A stretch of DNA of 64,000 nt from Pseudomonas sp. AL03 (GTDB lineage: Bacteria; Pseudomonadota; Gammaproteobacteria; Pseudomonadales; Pseudomonadaceae), in assembly GCF_029960815.1 (NCBI RefSeq), contig NZ_JASBRE010000009.1:1-64000 (forward strand). Direction: 5' to 3'. Each line of letters opens with the position of its first letter. Position 1 is the stretch's first letter. Below the pieces are notes generated by a model. That model was not told where the DNA came from. It made no database searches and saw only the letters and a list, made by a program, of their open reading frames with translations. The translations under genes and the position numbers were made by a program. Shown in pieces: positions 8,917 through 17,172 of the stretch.

Positions 8917-10440
8917 TCAGTTCAGGTTAGGTAAAGCGTTGTGCAGCAAAATCGGGTCTTTCAACACACCGGCAGCGGCGGCGATGTCCGGTGCCAGCCA
9001 GCGGTCCTGGTCGTAGGCCGGGACCCGCTCGCGCAACAGACGCCAGGCCGTATCGGTGCCGGCGCCGAAACGTTGTTCCTTGAGAAATTCAAACGCCTGG
9101 GCCGCCAGCAGGTACTCAATCGCGAGGATCTGCGTGCAGTTTTCCAGGGCGCGATGCAGCTTCAGCGCGGCGTTGGTGCCCATGCTCAAGTGGTCTTCCT
9201 GCAGGCCCGAGGTGACGTAGTTGTCGAGCACTGCCGGTTGCGCCAACTGACGGTTTTCCGCGCACAGCGAAGCGGCGACGTATTGGACGATCATCATTCC
9301 GGAATTGACCCCCGGGTTAGCCACGAGGAATGCCGGCAAACCGCTGACATGCGGGTTGATCAAGCGGTCCAGGCGACGCTCGGCGATGGAGCCGATTTCC
9401 GCCATGGCAATCGCCAGCAAATCTGCGGCCAATGCCACTGACTGGCCGTGCGGGTTGGCCTGGGACATGATGCGGAAATTGTCCGGCGTACCCAGCAGCA
9501 ACGGATTATCGGTGCAGCCGTTGAGTTCGGTTTCGATCTGTTGAGTCGCGTGCGCCAGTTGATCTCGTGCAGCACCGTGGACTTGCGGAATAGAACGGAT
9601 GCTCAGCGCATCCTGCGTGCGGATGCCTATGCTCGAAGCAATCACTTCACTGCCATCCAGCAACGCCCGCAGATTGGTGCCAACCTGCTGCATGCCCGGA
9701 TGCGGCTTGAGCGCGATGATCTCGGCGTCGAACGCGGCAATCTGGCCACGCTGGGCCTCGAAGCTCATCGCGCCGATCACGTCAGCCCATTGCAGCAGGC
9801 GCGTGGCATCAGCAATCGCCAGACAGCTCAGGCCGGTCATGCACGGCGTGCCGTTGACCAGGCACAAGCCGTCCTTGGCACCGAGCTGAACCGGTTGCAA
9901 ACCTTCTTCGGCCAGAGCTTGTTGCGCAGAAACGATCTGCCCGCGATAGCTGACATTGCCGACGCCCAGCAACGCGATGCCGATGTGCGCCATGTGGGTC
10001 AGGTAACCGACCGAACCCTGGGACGGCACTTGCGCAGTAATACCGCGATTGAGCAACGCCAGCAACGCTTCGACCACCCGGCGGTGAATCCCGGACTTGC
10101 CCTGGCTGTAATTGAGAATGGCGGCGCAGAGGATCGCGCGAGTCTGCTCGTCGGCCAATGGTGCGCCAACGCCACAGGCGTGGCTGAGCAAGGTGTTGCG
10201 CGAGAGTTGGCTGAGTTGCTCGTCTTTCAACGAGACATTGCACAAGGCACCAAGGCCGGTGTTGACGCCATAGGCGCGCTCGCCGCTGGCGACGATACGC
10301 TGGACGATGGCCTGGGCATTCTCGATCCGCGCCCAGGCCTGTGGCGACAGCTCAAGCTGTGCGCCATGGCGGGCTACGGCGACCACATCCTGCCAACGCA
10401 GGTGGTCGCCTGCGATAACGATTTTTTCAGCCTGGGACAT
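8917..10440 (-). CDS. hutH1: HutH1, histidine ammonia-lyase paralogue lacking the MIO triad (probable pseudoenzyme)
   Basis: This 507-residue protein is full length for the HAL/PAL family and clearly homologous to HutH2, with YGVNTGLG, LLSHACGVG, CLVNGTP, QVHGAARDQLAHATQQIE and QEDHLSM. At the cofactor site HutH2 has [15 protein letters not shown], whereas this protein has GSVG directly followed by YLTHMAHIGIALLG. Exactly the Ala-Ser-Gly triad is missing between Gly145 and Tyr146. The tyrosine of QDPYSLR is Leu279, and the phenylalanine of NFHAEP is Pro330. MIO chemistry should therefore be impossible, although the frame is intact and the fold residues are kept. An upstream in-frame ATG exists at 10452; I chose 10440 because GAGG lies six bases before it. 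Possible roles are a structural or regulatory subunit of HutH2 or a ligand-binding protein; none is shown. Confidence 0.92.
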   Translation of the reverse strand: MSQAEKIVIAGDHLRWQDVVAVARHGAQLELSPQAWARIENAQAIVQRIVASGERAYGVNTGLGALCNVSLKDEQLSQLSRNTLLSHACGVGAPLADEQTRAILCAAILNYSQGKSGIHRRVVEALLALLNRGITAQVPSQGSVGYLTHMAHIGIALLGVGNVSYRGQIVSAQQALAEEGLQPVQLGAKDGLCLVNGTPCMTGLSCLAIADATRLLQWADVIGAMSFEAQRGQIAAFDAEIIALKPHPGMQQVGTNLRALLDGSEVIASSIGIRTQDALSIRSIPQVHGAARDQLAHATQQIETELNGCTDNPLLLGTPDNFRIMSQANPHGQSVALAADLLAIAMAEIGSIAERRLDRLINPHVSGLPAFLVANPGVNSGMMIVQYVAASLCAENRQLAQPAVLDNYVTSGLQEDHLSMGTNAALKLHRALENCTQILAIEYLLAAQAFEFLKEQRFGAGTDTAWRLLRERVPAYDQDRWLAPDIAAAAGVLKDPILLHNALPNLN

Positions 10441-10465
10441 CTGGAGCCTCATACCAATTCTGTTT

Positions 10466-10601
10466 TGATCGTTCCCACGCTCTGCGTGGGAATGCCGCCT
10501 GGGACGCTCTGCGTCCCGTTGTCAGCGCAAGGTCCAAGCCCTGCGAATGTGACGCGGAGCGTCACGGGATGCATTCCCACGCAGAGCGTGGGAACGATCA
10601 T
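10466..10601. repeat. REPIN between hutV and hutH1
   Basis: Outer inverted arms TGATCGTTCCCACGC and GCGTGGGAACGATCA enclose a nested inverted pair (GACGCTCTGCGTC and GACGCGGAGCGTC). It fills almost the whole gap between the hutV stop and the hutH1 start. Same type as the element at 7132. Confidence 0.88.
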
Positions 10602-10605
10602 CACC

Positions 10606-11436
10606 TCAAACCACCGCAGCCCGCCGCTGAACGAACCGATCCACATACTCATCCGCCGGCGAATGCAGGATCTCTCGCGGCGTACCCACCTGAATCAGGC
10701 GCCCGTCCTTGAGAATCGCAATCCGGTTACCAATCCGCACCGCCTCATCAAGGTCGTGGGTGATGAAGACGATGGTCTTGTGCAGGGTCTTCTGCAGTTC
10801 CAGCAACTGGTCCTGCATCTCTGCGCGAATCAGCGGGTCGAGCGCACTGAAGGCTTCGTCCATCAGGATGATGTCGGTGTCCGCCGCCAGTGCGCGAGCC
10901 AGGCCCACACGCTGGCGCATGCCGCCGGAAAGCTGATGCGGGTATTTGTTTTCGTAGCCTTTCAGGCCTACGGTGTTGATCCAGTGCAAGGCTCGCTCGG
11001 CGCACATTTGCTTGGTCTCGCCACGCACTTTCAGGCCGTAGGCGACGTTATCCACCACGGTCTTGTGCGGCAGCAGGCCAAAGCTCTGGAACACCATGCT
11101 GATCTTGTGCCGACGAAATTCGCGCAGGGCTTCCATGTCGTATTGCAGGATGTCCACGCCATCCACCAGGATCGCGCCGCTGGTCGGGTCGATCAGGCGA
11201 TTGAAGTGGCGCACCAGAGTGGACTTGCCGGAGCCCGACAGGCCCATGATCACGAAGATCTCGCCAGTAGCGATGCTCAGGGACAAGTCGTTCACGCCGA
11301 CCACGCAGCCGGTTTCGGCCAGCACCTGATCCTTGGTTTTGCCCTGGCCAATCATGGCCAGCGCTTCCTTGGAACGGTTGCCGAAAATCTTGAAGACGTT
11401 TTTGACTTCGATTTTGCTGATGGCTTCGTTGTTCAT
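10606..11436 (-). CDS. hutV: Histidine ABC transporter ATP-binding protein HutV
   Basis: HutV is the ATPase that powers the HutXWV histidine importer at the inner membrane. The 276-residue protein has a Walker A (GLSGSGKST), a Q-loop (VFQSFGLLPH), the signature LSGGMRQRVGLARAL, a Walker B (ILMDEAFSALD) and the H-loop (FITHDLDEA). It resembles ProV-type glycine-betaine ATPases but ends at about 276 residues, so it lacks the C-terminal CBS pair used in osmosensing. The start overlaps the end of hutW by four bases (ATGA), a translational coupling. A REPIN lies immediately downstream. Confidence 0.95.
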   Translation of the reverse strand: MNNEAISKIEVKNVFKIFGNRSKEALAMIGQGKTKDQVLAETGCVVGVNDLSLSIATGEIFVIMGLSGSGKSTLVRHFNRLIDPTSGAILVDGVDILQYDMEALREFRRHKISMVFQSFGLLPHKTVVDNVAYGLKVRGETKQMCAERALHWINTVGLKGYENKYPHQLSGGMRQRVGLARALAADTDIILMDEAFSALDPLIRAEMQDQLLELQKTLHKTIVFITHDLDEAVRIGNRIAILKDGRLIQVGTPREILHSPADEYVDRFVQRRAAVV

Positions 11437-12284
11437 TTGCTCACCTCATGCCGTGGCCGACCGTACGCCTGAGTAATGCGGTCGATGACCACTGCCAGAA
11501 TCACGATCGCCAGACCGGCCTCAAGACCACGTCCGACGTTGAGGGTCTGAATCCCCACCAACACGTCTTCACCCAAGCCACGGGCACCGATCATCGAGGC
11601 AATCACGACCATCGACAGGGCCATCATGGTCGTCTGGTTGATCCCGGCCATGATGCTCGGCAGGGCCAGCGGAAGTTGCACGCCAAACAGTTGCTGCCAA
11701 CGGTTGGCACCGAAGGCATTGATCGCTTCCATCACTTCACCGTCGACCTGGCGAATGCCCAGATCAGTCAGGCGAATCAGCGGTGGCGCGGCGTAGATCA
11801 CGGTGGCGAAAATCGCCGGAACCTTGCCCAGACCGAACAGCATCAGCACCGGGATCAGGTACACGAAACTCGGCATGGTCTGCATGATGTCCAGCAACGG
11901 CATCAATACCGAACGCAGGCGATTGCTGCGCGCCGAGAGAATGCCCAGCGGAATACCGATCAGCACCGAAATGACCGTCGCCACCATCATCAGCGCCAGG
12001 GTCTGCATCAGCTTGTCCCAGAGGCCGACCGCACCGACCAGAAACAACAGACCGACGATAACCGCAGTGGTCACCACTTTACGGGTCGCGTGCCAGGCAA
12101 CGCCCGCCACGATCGCCAGCATCAGCCACCAGGGCGCCGCACGCAGCAGGCCTTCAAGATTGACGATGGCCCACAAGAGGGTGTCGGAGATGCTGCGGAA
12201 CACGTCGCCGTAGTTGGTGACCAGCGAATCGACCCAACCGTTGACCCAGTCGGCGATGGAAAAGGTAAAGCTTTCGGGAAACAT
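11433..12284 (-). CDS. hutW: Histidine ABC transporter permease HutW
   Basis: HutW is the transmembrane subunit of the HutXWV importer. The 283-residue ProW-like protein has several hydrophobic segments (for example WWLMLAIVAGVAWHA and AVIVGLLFLVGAVGLW). The EAA loop that couples to the ATPase reads EAINAFGANRWQQLFGVQLP, which is typical of ProW/OpuAB proteins. It starts at 12284, 70 bases after hutX, and overlaps hutV by four bases. Neighbours on both sides are the binding protein and the ATPase, so the assignment is firm. Confidence 0.95.
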   Translation of the reverse strand: MFPESFTFSIADWVNGWVDSLVTNYGDVFRSISDTLLWAIVNLEGLLRAAPWWLMLAIVAGVAWHATRKVVTTAVIVGLLFLVGAVGLWDKLMQTLALMMVATVISVLIGIPLGILSARSNRLRSVLMPLLDIMQTMPSFVYLIPVLMLFGLGKVPAIFATVIYAAPPLIRLTDLGIRQVDGEVMEAINAFGANRWQQLFGVQLPLALPSIMAGINQTTMMALSMVVIASMIGARGLGEDVLVGIQTLNVGRGLEAGLAIVILAVVIDRITQAYGRPRHEVSK

Positions 12285-12354
12285 AAGAGACTCTCAATCA
12301 AGGGGTTGCGATCAAGCGTCCGACTGCCGCTCAGGGCAGTCGGAGAGGCTCAAC

Positions 12355-13323
12355 CTACAAGGCCGCGTCGATCTTTTTGGCTGCGTCTTCGCTCACCCAT
12401 GCATGCCAGACTTCAGGATGTTCCTTGAGGAAGATTTTCGCCAGTTTTGGTGACTCGATCCGCTCTTTGGCCATACGCCCGAGATTCTGGTTGAGCAGGT
12501 CGATTGGCAGGTTGACCTTTTCCAGCACAGCCACCAGTTCCGGGGCTTGCTCGTGGAAGGTCTTGGACAGGCCGACCTTGATGGTCACGCGCTTGTCCAC
12601 GCCTGGTTTCTCTTCGAGTTTAACCAGGTCCACCTGGCCCATCAGCGGGGTTGGCGACCAGTAGTAGAACAGGATCGGCTCGCCACGTTTGTAGCTCGAC
12701 AACACGGCGGCATCCAGCGCCGGGCCGGTGCCTGGGCGGAAGTTGGTGTAGGTGCTTTCCAGGCCGTAGCTTTTGAGCATTTCGCTGTTGTCCAGTTCAC
12801 AGGTCCAGCCGGCCGGGCAGTTGTAGAAACGGCCCTTGGATGGCTCTTCCTGATCCTTGAACACGGCGGCGTACTTGGCCAGGTCGGCGATGTTTTTCAG
12901 GTCCGGCGCCTTGGGTTCCAGCTTGCGCTTGGCGTCGCCTTCGATCACGTAGCGCGGCACGTACCAGCCTTCGATCGCGCCAACGACCGGAGCGCCGACA
13001 CCGACCACCTTGCCGGCCTTCTCGGCCTTGTTCCAGACCTCGCTGCGTCCGACCCACTCTTCGGCGAACACTTGAATGTCGTTGCTGCTCAGGGCGTTTT
13101 CCATGGTGATGGAGTTGCCTGGCAGGCTGTCGACCTTGCAGTCGTAACCTTTCTCCAGCACGACCTGCATCACGTCGGTCAACAGCATGCCGCTTTCCCA
13201 GTTCAGGCCGGCGAATTTCACCGGTTTGCCCGACTCGCACCAACCAGCCGCCTGAGTAGCGCCGGCACTGGCCAGCAGGCCCATGGAAAGCAATGTGGTC
13301 AGCAGGGTCTTGTTCGATTTCAT
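12355..13323 (-). CDS. hutX: Histidine ABC transporter substrate-binding protein HutX
   Basis: A 322-residue periplasmic protein of the OpuAC/ProX class with a cleavable signal peptide (MKSNKTLLTTLLSMGLLASA, cleaved near ATQAA). The mature chain includes KFAGLNWESGMLLTDVMQ, IQVFAEEWVGRSEVWNKAE and PILFYYWSPTPLMGQVDLV, where relatives bind quaternary amines. In hut loci this lineage binds histidine. It begins 68 bases after the NCS1 permease with a clear AGGAG and is followed by hutW and hutV. The histidine specificity rests on gene context and the SBW25 precedent. Confidence 0.92.
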   Translation of the reverse strand: MKSNKTLLTTLLSMGLLASAGATQAAGWCESGKPVKFAGLNWESGMLLTDVMQVVLEKGYDCKVDSLPGNSITMENALSSNDIQVFAEEWVGRSEVWNKAEKAGKVVGVGAPVVGAIEGWYVPRYVIEGDAKRKLEPKAPDLKNIADLAKYAAVFKDQEEPSKGRFYNCPAGWTCELDNSEMLKSYGLESTYTNFRPGTGPALDAAVLSSYKRGEPILFYYWSPTPLMGQVDLVKLEEKPGVDKRVTIKVGLSKTFHEQAPELVAVLEKVNLPIDLLNQNLGRMAKERIESPKLAKIFLKEHPEVWHAWVSEDAAKKIDAAL

Positions 13324-13391
13324 TATGTGACGCTCCTAATCATGAATTGGCTTACGGCAGTCAAGAGGCATCCAGCCCTGTCCACGTCCAA

Positions 13392-14864
13392 TCAGGCCTG
13401 CGCCGCAGCGCGACCGGCCCCGCTTGTTTTAGGTTGTACGACGCTGTCCTGCTCGACCGGCAGAATCAGTTGATCGGGTACGGTGCCATGCCATTTTTTT
13501 GCGCACACGTAATACAGGGCTGCGGGAAGCACCAGACCGATGATCCAGGAAATATCCACACCACCCAGGGCGTCTACCAGCGGACCGGTATAGAACTTGG
13601 TGGAGATGAACGGCAGTTGCACCAGTACACCGAAGACATAGACGCTGATACCGAGGGGGTTCCAACGGCCGTAGCGACCGTTCGGATCGGCCAACGCCGG
13701 CACGTCATAGCGCTCGCGGGTGATGCAGTAGTAGTCCACCAGGTTGATCGCGCTCCATGGCGTAAAGAACGCCAGCAAGAACAGGATGAACGACTTGAAC
13801 GCACCGAGGAACGAGTGCTGACCGAGCAGCGCGATCAGGGTCGCAGTACCGACGATGACCAGCACGAAAACCAGACGCTGCAAGCGCGTGACCTGCAGGT
13901 GACCACGGAAACCGCTGATGATGGTCGCGATGCACATGAAGCTGCCGTAGGAATTCAGCGTGGAGATGGTGACCTTGCCGAACGCGATGCTGAAGTACAG
14001 CAGCGCAGCGGTGGCACCGGTACCGCCCAAACCAACGATGTAGGCTACTTCGTGGCCGGCGAATTGCCCATTGGCCGTGGCGGCGGCAAACACGCCGAGG
14101 ATCATCGCCACCTGTGCGCCAATGACCGAACCCGCGCCAGCGGCGAAAAACGTTTTCACCGAGGAAATCTTACTTGGCAGGTAGCGTGAATAGTCAGCCA
14201 CGTAAGGGCCGAAGGCGATCTGCCAGGACGCCGCGAGCGACACCGAGAGCAGGAAACTGCTCCAGCTGAAGTGGCGGATTTGCAGCAGTGCGCCAATGTC
14301 AGTCTGGCTCATCAGACGACTGAACAGGTAAACAAAGGCAATCACACCAATAACGCTGGCGACACGGCCAATGAAATGGATCACCCGATAACCGAGCACC
14401 GTGACCAGCACGATGACACTGGCGAAGATGAGAATACCGACGCTGTCGCTGACGCCAAGCAACTGGCCCAGCGCCTGACCGGAAAGCACGGTTCCCGTTG
14501 CGGTGAAGCCGAGGTACATCAAACAGACCAGCACGATCGGGATGGCCGCGCCATAAACCCCGAACTGTACCCGGCTGGAGATCATCTGCGGCAGGCCAAG
14601 CTTGGGCCCTTGCGCGGCATGCAGCGCCATGACACCGCCGCCGAGCAATTGACCGATCAGCAAACCGATCAACGACCAGAACACATCGCCACCGAGTACC
14701 ACCGCCAATGCACCGGTGACAATCGCAGTGATTTGCAGGTTGGCACCCAACCACAGGGTGAATTGGCTTAACAGACGACCGTGTCTTTCCGCTTCCGGGA
14801 TGTAGTCGATCGAACGTTTCTCGATCAACGGTTCACTGCCTGCACGATCGCTATTAACAGCCAT
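13392..14864 (-). CDS. NCS1-family permease, probable urocanate transporter (HutT_u)
   Basis: A 490-residue inner-membrane protein of the nucleobase-cation-symport-1 (cytosine permease) family with about 12 membrane segments. Characteristic stretches are LGANLQITAIVTGALAVVLG, AADYSRYLPSKISS (in context FGPYVADYSRYLP) and TPWSAINLVDYYCITRERY. Despite its cytosine-permease appearance, its position directly after hutU matches the urocanate transporter described in P. fluorescens SBW25. The leader contains an AATAACAA motif seven bases before the ribosome binding site. A REP-like inverted repeat separates it from hutU. Substrate is inferred. Confidence 0.87.
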   Translation of the reverse strand: MAVNSDRAGSEPLIEKRSIDYIPEAERHGRLLSQFTLWLGANLQITAIVTGALAVVLGGDVFWSLIGLLIGQLLGGGVMALHAAQGPKLGLPQMISSRVQFGVYGAAIPIVLVCLMYLGFTATGTVLSGQALGQLLGVSDSVGILIFASVIVLVTVLGYRVIHFIGRVASVIGVIAFVYLFSRLMSQTDIGALLQIRHFSWSSFLLSVSLAASWQIAFGPYVADYSRYLPSKISSVKTFFAAGAGSVIGAQVAMILGVFAAATANGQFAGHEVAYIVGLGGTGATAALLYFSIAFGKVTISTLNSYGSFMCIATIISGFRGHLQVTRLQRLVFVLVIVGTATLIALLGQHSFLGAFKSFILFLLAFFTPWSAINLVDYYCITRERYDVPALADPNGRYGRWNPLGISVYVFGVLVQLPFISTKFYTGPLVDALGGVDISWIIGLVLPAALYYVCAKKWHGTVPDQLILPVEQDSVVQPKTSGAGRAAAQA

Positions 14865-14881
14865 GATTCAACCTCTGTGGA

Positions 14882-14889
14882 TTGTTATT
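14882..14889 (-). promoter_or_regulatory. Candidate Hfq/Crc (CA) motif in the NCS1 permease leader
   Basis: The minus strand reads AATAACAA, an exact AAnAAnAA, a few bases upstream of the AGAGGT ribosome binding site of the permease gene. It is the third such motif in this operon, after those before hutH2 and the APC permease. Confidence 0.45.
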
Positions 14890-14906
14890 AAGGTTTACTC
14901 GACCTC

Positions 14907-15010
14907 TGTAGCAGCTGCCGCAGGCTGCGTCGGGTTGCGAAGCGACCCCGGCATTCCAAAGTGGAACGAAGGTCCTTCGGCCCTTAACGCAGGCTCCGCC
15001 AGCTGCTACA
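14907..15010. repeat. Inverted repeat of the TGTAGCAGCTG family between hutU and the permease
   Basis: It begins TGTAGCAGCTGCCGCAGGC and ends GCCAGCTGCTACA, with further inverted pairs inside (TTGCGAAGC, GGTCCTTCGGCC). The same end sequences occur at 33118 and 43847, so this is a second dispersed repeat family distinct from the GTTCCCACGC type. It ends four bases before the hutU stop codon. Confidence 0.8.
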
Positions 15011-15014
15011 TAGC

Positions 15015-16703
15015 TTACTTACCGGTAATCATCGGCAGGTTCAGCCCCTGTTCCTTGGCGCAGTCGATCGCGATCTGGTAACCCGCATCGGCGTGACGCA
15101 TGACACCGGTGGCCGGATCGTTGTGCAGTACGCGAGCGATACGCTCGGCCGCTTCGTCAGTACCGTCGCAGACAATCACCATGCCCGAGTGCTGGGAGAA
15201 GCCCATGCCGACGCCGCCGCCGTGGTGCAGGGAAACCCAGGTCGCGCCGCTCGCGGTGTTGAGCAGCGCGTTGAGCAGTGGCCAGTCGGACACGGCATCG
15301 GAACCGTCCTGCATGGATTCGGTTTCGCGGTTTGGGCTGGCGACAGAACCGGAGTCCAGGTGGTCGCGACCGATCACGATTGGCGCGGACAATTCACCGC
15401 TGCGCACCATTTCGTTGAACGCCAGACCGAGCTTGGCGCGCAGGCCCAGGCCAACCCAGCAGATACGTGCCGGCAGACCCTGGAAGCTGATGCGCTCGCG
15501 TGCCATGTCCAGCCAATTGTGCAGGTGGGCGTCGTCCGGGATCAGCTCTTTTACTTTGGCGTCGGTTTTGTAGATGTCCTGCGGATCGCCCGACAGTGCA
15601 GCCCAACGGAATGGACCGATGCCGCGGCAGAACAGCGGACGGATGTAAGCCGGTACGAAGCCTGGGAAGTCGAATGCGTTTTCCACGCCTTCTTCTTGGG
15701 CCATCTGACGGATGTTGTTGCCGTAGTCGAAGGTCGGAATACCCATTTTCTGGAAGTCGAGCATCGCTTTAACGTGCACGGCCATCGATTGCTTGGCGGC
15801 TTTGACCACGGCAGCTGGCTCGGTCTTGGCGCGAGCGCGGTATTCGTCCCAGGTCCAGCCGGCTGGCAGGTAACCGTTGAGCGGGTCGTGGGCGCTGGTC
15901 TGGTCGGTGACCATGTCCGGGCGCACGCCGCGCTTGACCAGTTCCGGCAGGATTTCTGCCGCGTTACCCAGCAGCGCGATGGAAATCGCCTTGCCTTCTT
16001 TGGTGTATTTTTCGATGCGGGCCAGCGCGTCGTCGAGGTCGGTGGCTTGCTCATCGACATAACGGCTGTTCAAACGGAAATCGATACTGACCTGCTGGCA
16101 TTCGATGTTCAGCGAGCAAGCGCCGGCCAGGGTCGCGGCCAGAGGCTGAGCGCCGCCCATGCCACCGAGGCCTGCGGTCAGGACCCAACGACCTTTCAGG
16201 TCATCGTTGTAGTGCTGGCGACCGGCTTCGACGAAGGTTTCGTAGGTGCCTTGAACGATGCCCTGGCTGCCGATGTAGATCCAGCTGCCGGCGGTCATCT
16301 GGCCGTACATGGCCAGGCCTTTGGCGTCGAGTTCGTTGAAGTGTTCCCAACTCGCCCAGTGTGGCACCAGGTTGGAGTTGGCAATCAGTACGCGCGGGGC
16401 GTTACTGTGAGTCTTGAACACGCCGACCGGCTTGCCAGATTGCACCAGCAGGGTCTCGTCGTCGTTCAGGTTGGTCAGGCTTTCGACGATCTTGTCGTAG
16501 CATTCCCAGTTACGCGCCGCACGACCGATACCACCGTAAACCACCAGTTCTTTAGGGTTCTCGGCGACTTCCGGGTCGAGGTTGTTCATCAGCATGCGCA
16601 ACGGCGCTTCGGTCAGCCAGCTCTTGGCGGTCAGCTTGTTACCGCGGGCAGCGCGGATTTCGACATTGCGGTATTTAGTAGGTTTCTGGGTATTGTCAGT
16701 CAC
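15015..16703 (-). CDS. hutU: Urocanate hydratase HutU
   Basis: HutU adds water to urocanate to give 4-imidazolone-5-propionate, using tightly bound NAD+ as an electrophile. The 562-residue length is normal for the family. The Rossmann segment [16 protein letters not shown] is visible, as are [18 protein letters not shown], the [14 protein letters not shown] segment and the C-terminal [18 protein letters not shown]. Translation starts at a GTG with GAGGAG eight bases upstream. It is the first gene of the long hut unit. Its 5' region carries a sigma-54 promoter and a HutC operator. Confidence 0.98.
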   Translation of the reverse strand: MTDNTQKPTKYRNVEIRAARGNKLTAKSWLTEAPLRMLMNNLDPEVAENPKELVVYGGIGRAARNWECYDKIVESLTNLNDDETLLVQSGKPVGVFKTHSNAPRVLIANSNLVPHWASWEHFNELDAKGLAMYGQMTAGSWIYIGSQGIVQGTYETFVEAGRQHYNDDLKGRWVLTAGLGGMGGAQPLAATLAGACSLNIECQQVSIDFRLNSRYVDEQATDLDDALARIEKYTKEGKAISIALLGNAAEILPELVKRGVRPDMVTDQTSAHDPLNGYLPAGWTWDEYRARAKTEPAAVVKAAKQSMAVHVKAMLDFQKMGIPTFDYGNNIRQMAQEEGVENAFDFPGFVPAYIRPLFCRGIGPFRWAALSGDPQDIYKTDAKVKELIPDDAHLHNWLDMARERISFQGLPARICWVGLGLRAKLGLAFNEMVRSGELSAPIVIGRDHLDSGSVASPNRETESMQDGSDAVSDWPLLNALLNTASGATWVSLHHGGGVGMGFSQHSGMVIVCDGTDEAAERIARVLHNDPATGVMRHADAGYQIAIDCAKEQGLNLPMITGK

Positions 16704-16835
16704 GAAAAAGACTCCTCAGCGATCAATCCAAACCAACCCTGGCGGTGGGCAGCCAGCTTGTGCGCATCGTTGCGCCACAAGCGAATCAGTTGACGCTGCG
16801 AGGAGTCTCGATTGACTCATACGCATACGTCTTTA

Positions 16836-16849
16836 CTTGTACATACAAG
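16836..16849. promoter_or_regulatory. HutC operator at the hutU promoter
   Basis: CTTGTACATACAAG is an inverted repeat with two central bases and contains the HutC core TGTA-N2-TACA. It begins five bases downstream of the -12 element of the sigma-54 promoter and so covers the predicted start of transcription. HutC bound here would block initiation until urocanate relieves it. Confidence 0.82.
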
Positions 16850-16853
16850 CATA

Positions 16854-16869
16854 TGCAATCAAGCGGCCA
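16854..16869 (-). promoter_or_regulatory. Sigma-54 promoter of the hutU operon
   Basis: Read on the minus strand it is TGGCCGCTTGATTGCA: the GG of the -24 element and the GC of the -12 element (TTGCA) have the exact required spacing. It lies about 150 bases upstream of the hutU start. Sigma-54 dependence with CbrB or NtrC as activator is established for hutU in P. fluorescens. Confidence 0.8.
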
Positions 16870-16982
16870 ACTTGTTGGATGGCTGTTCAAGAAAAGTTTT
16901 GAAAGGGCTGGAAAGCGCATGGATCAAGGGTTTTGGCAAAGATGAAATTTTTCGGGGGGATTTTGCGAGAGGGATTACAGCT

Positions 16983-17026
16983 GTTACTTGAGCGGGGGTT
17001 TGCGCCACGCTGGGGCGTTCGGTAAC
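16983..17026. promoter_or_regulatory. Possible enhancer: GTTAC/GTAAC half-sites upstream of hutU
   Basis: GTTAC at 16983 and GTAAC at 17022 form an inverted pair separated by 34 bases. They lie roughly 115-170 bases upstream of the sigma-54 promoter, a normal enhancer distance. The CbrB site described in P. putida uses the same half-sites with a 14-base gap, so this is a non-standard spacing. The rest of the 469-base hutU-hutD gap holds the promoter, the operator and a repeat pair at 17070. Confidence 0.3.
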
Positions 17027-17069
17027 AAGTTGGTGCGCATTTGGGAACGGATTTGCTCGGTGAAAAAGC

Positions 17070-17160
17070 TTCGCGGGCAAGCCTCGCTCCTACAGGTTTT
17101 GCGTCGATCACCAATAGTTGGATCGACATCAATCCTGTAGGAGCGAGGCTTGCCCGCGAA
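17070..17160. repeat. Inverted pair of a third repeat family between hutD and hutU
   Basis: TTCGCGGGCAAGCCTCGCTC at the left and its reverse complement ending GCTTGCCCGCGAA at the right flank a 37-base spacer. The spacer has its own inverted pair GTCGATC/GATCGAC. The element sits just after the hutD stop codon and upstream of the hutU control region, so it may end the hutCD transcript. Confidence 0.8.
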
Positions 17161-17172
17161 AGGGATTTTGAA

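Noticed and set aside
8917..10440. hutH1 as a decayed pseudogene
   Set aside because: There is no frameshift or stop, the length is normal, it has a good ribosome binding site, and core motifs are kept. Loss of exactly three codons at the MIO site fits a functional change better than decay.
7132..10601. Repeated palindromes as a CRISPR array
   Set aside because: The units are far apart, inverted rather than direct, lie between different genes, and there are no spacers or cas genes.
13392..14864. Cytosine permease annotation for the NCS1 transporter
   Set aside because: Family similarity alone suggests cytosine, but no pyrimidine gene is near and the position directly after hutU points to urocanate.
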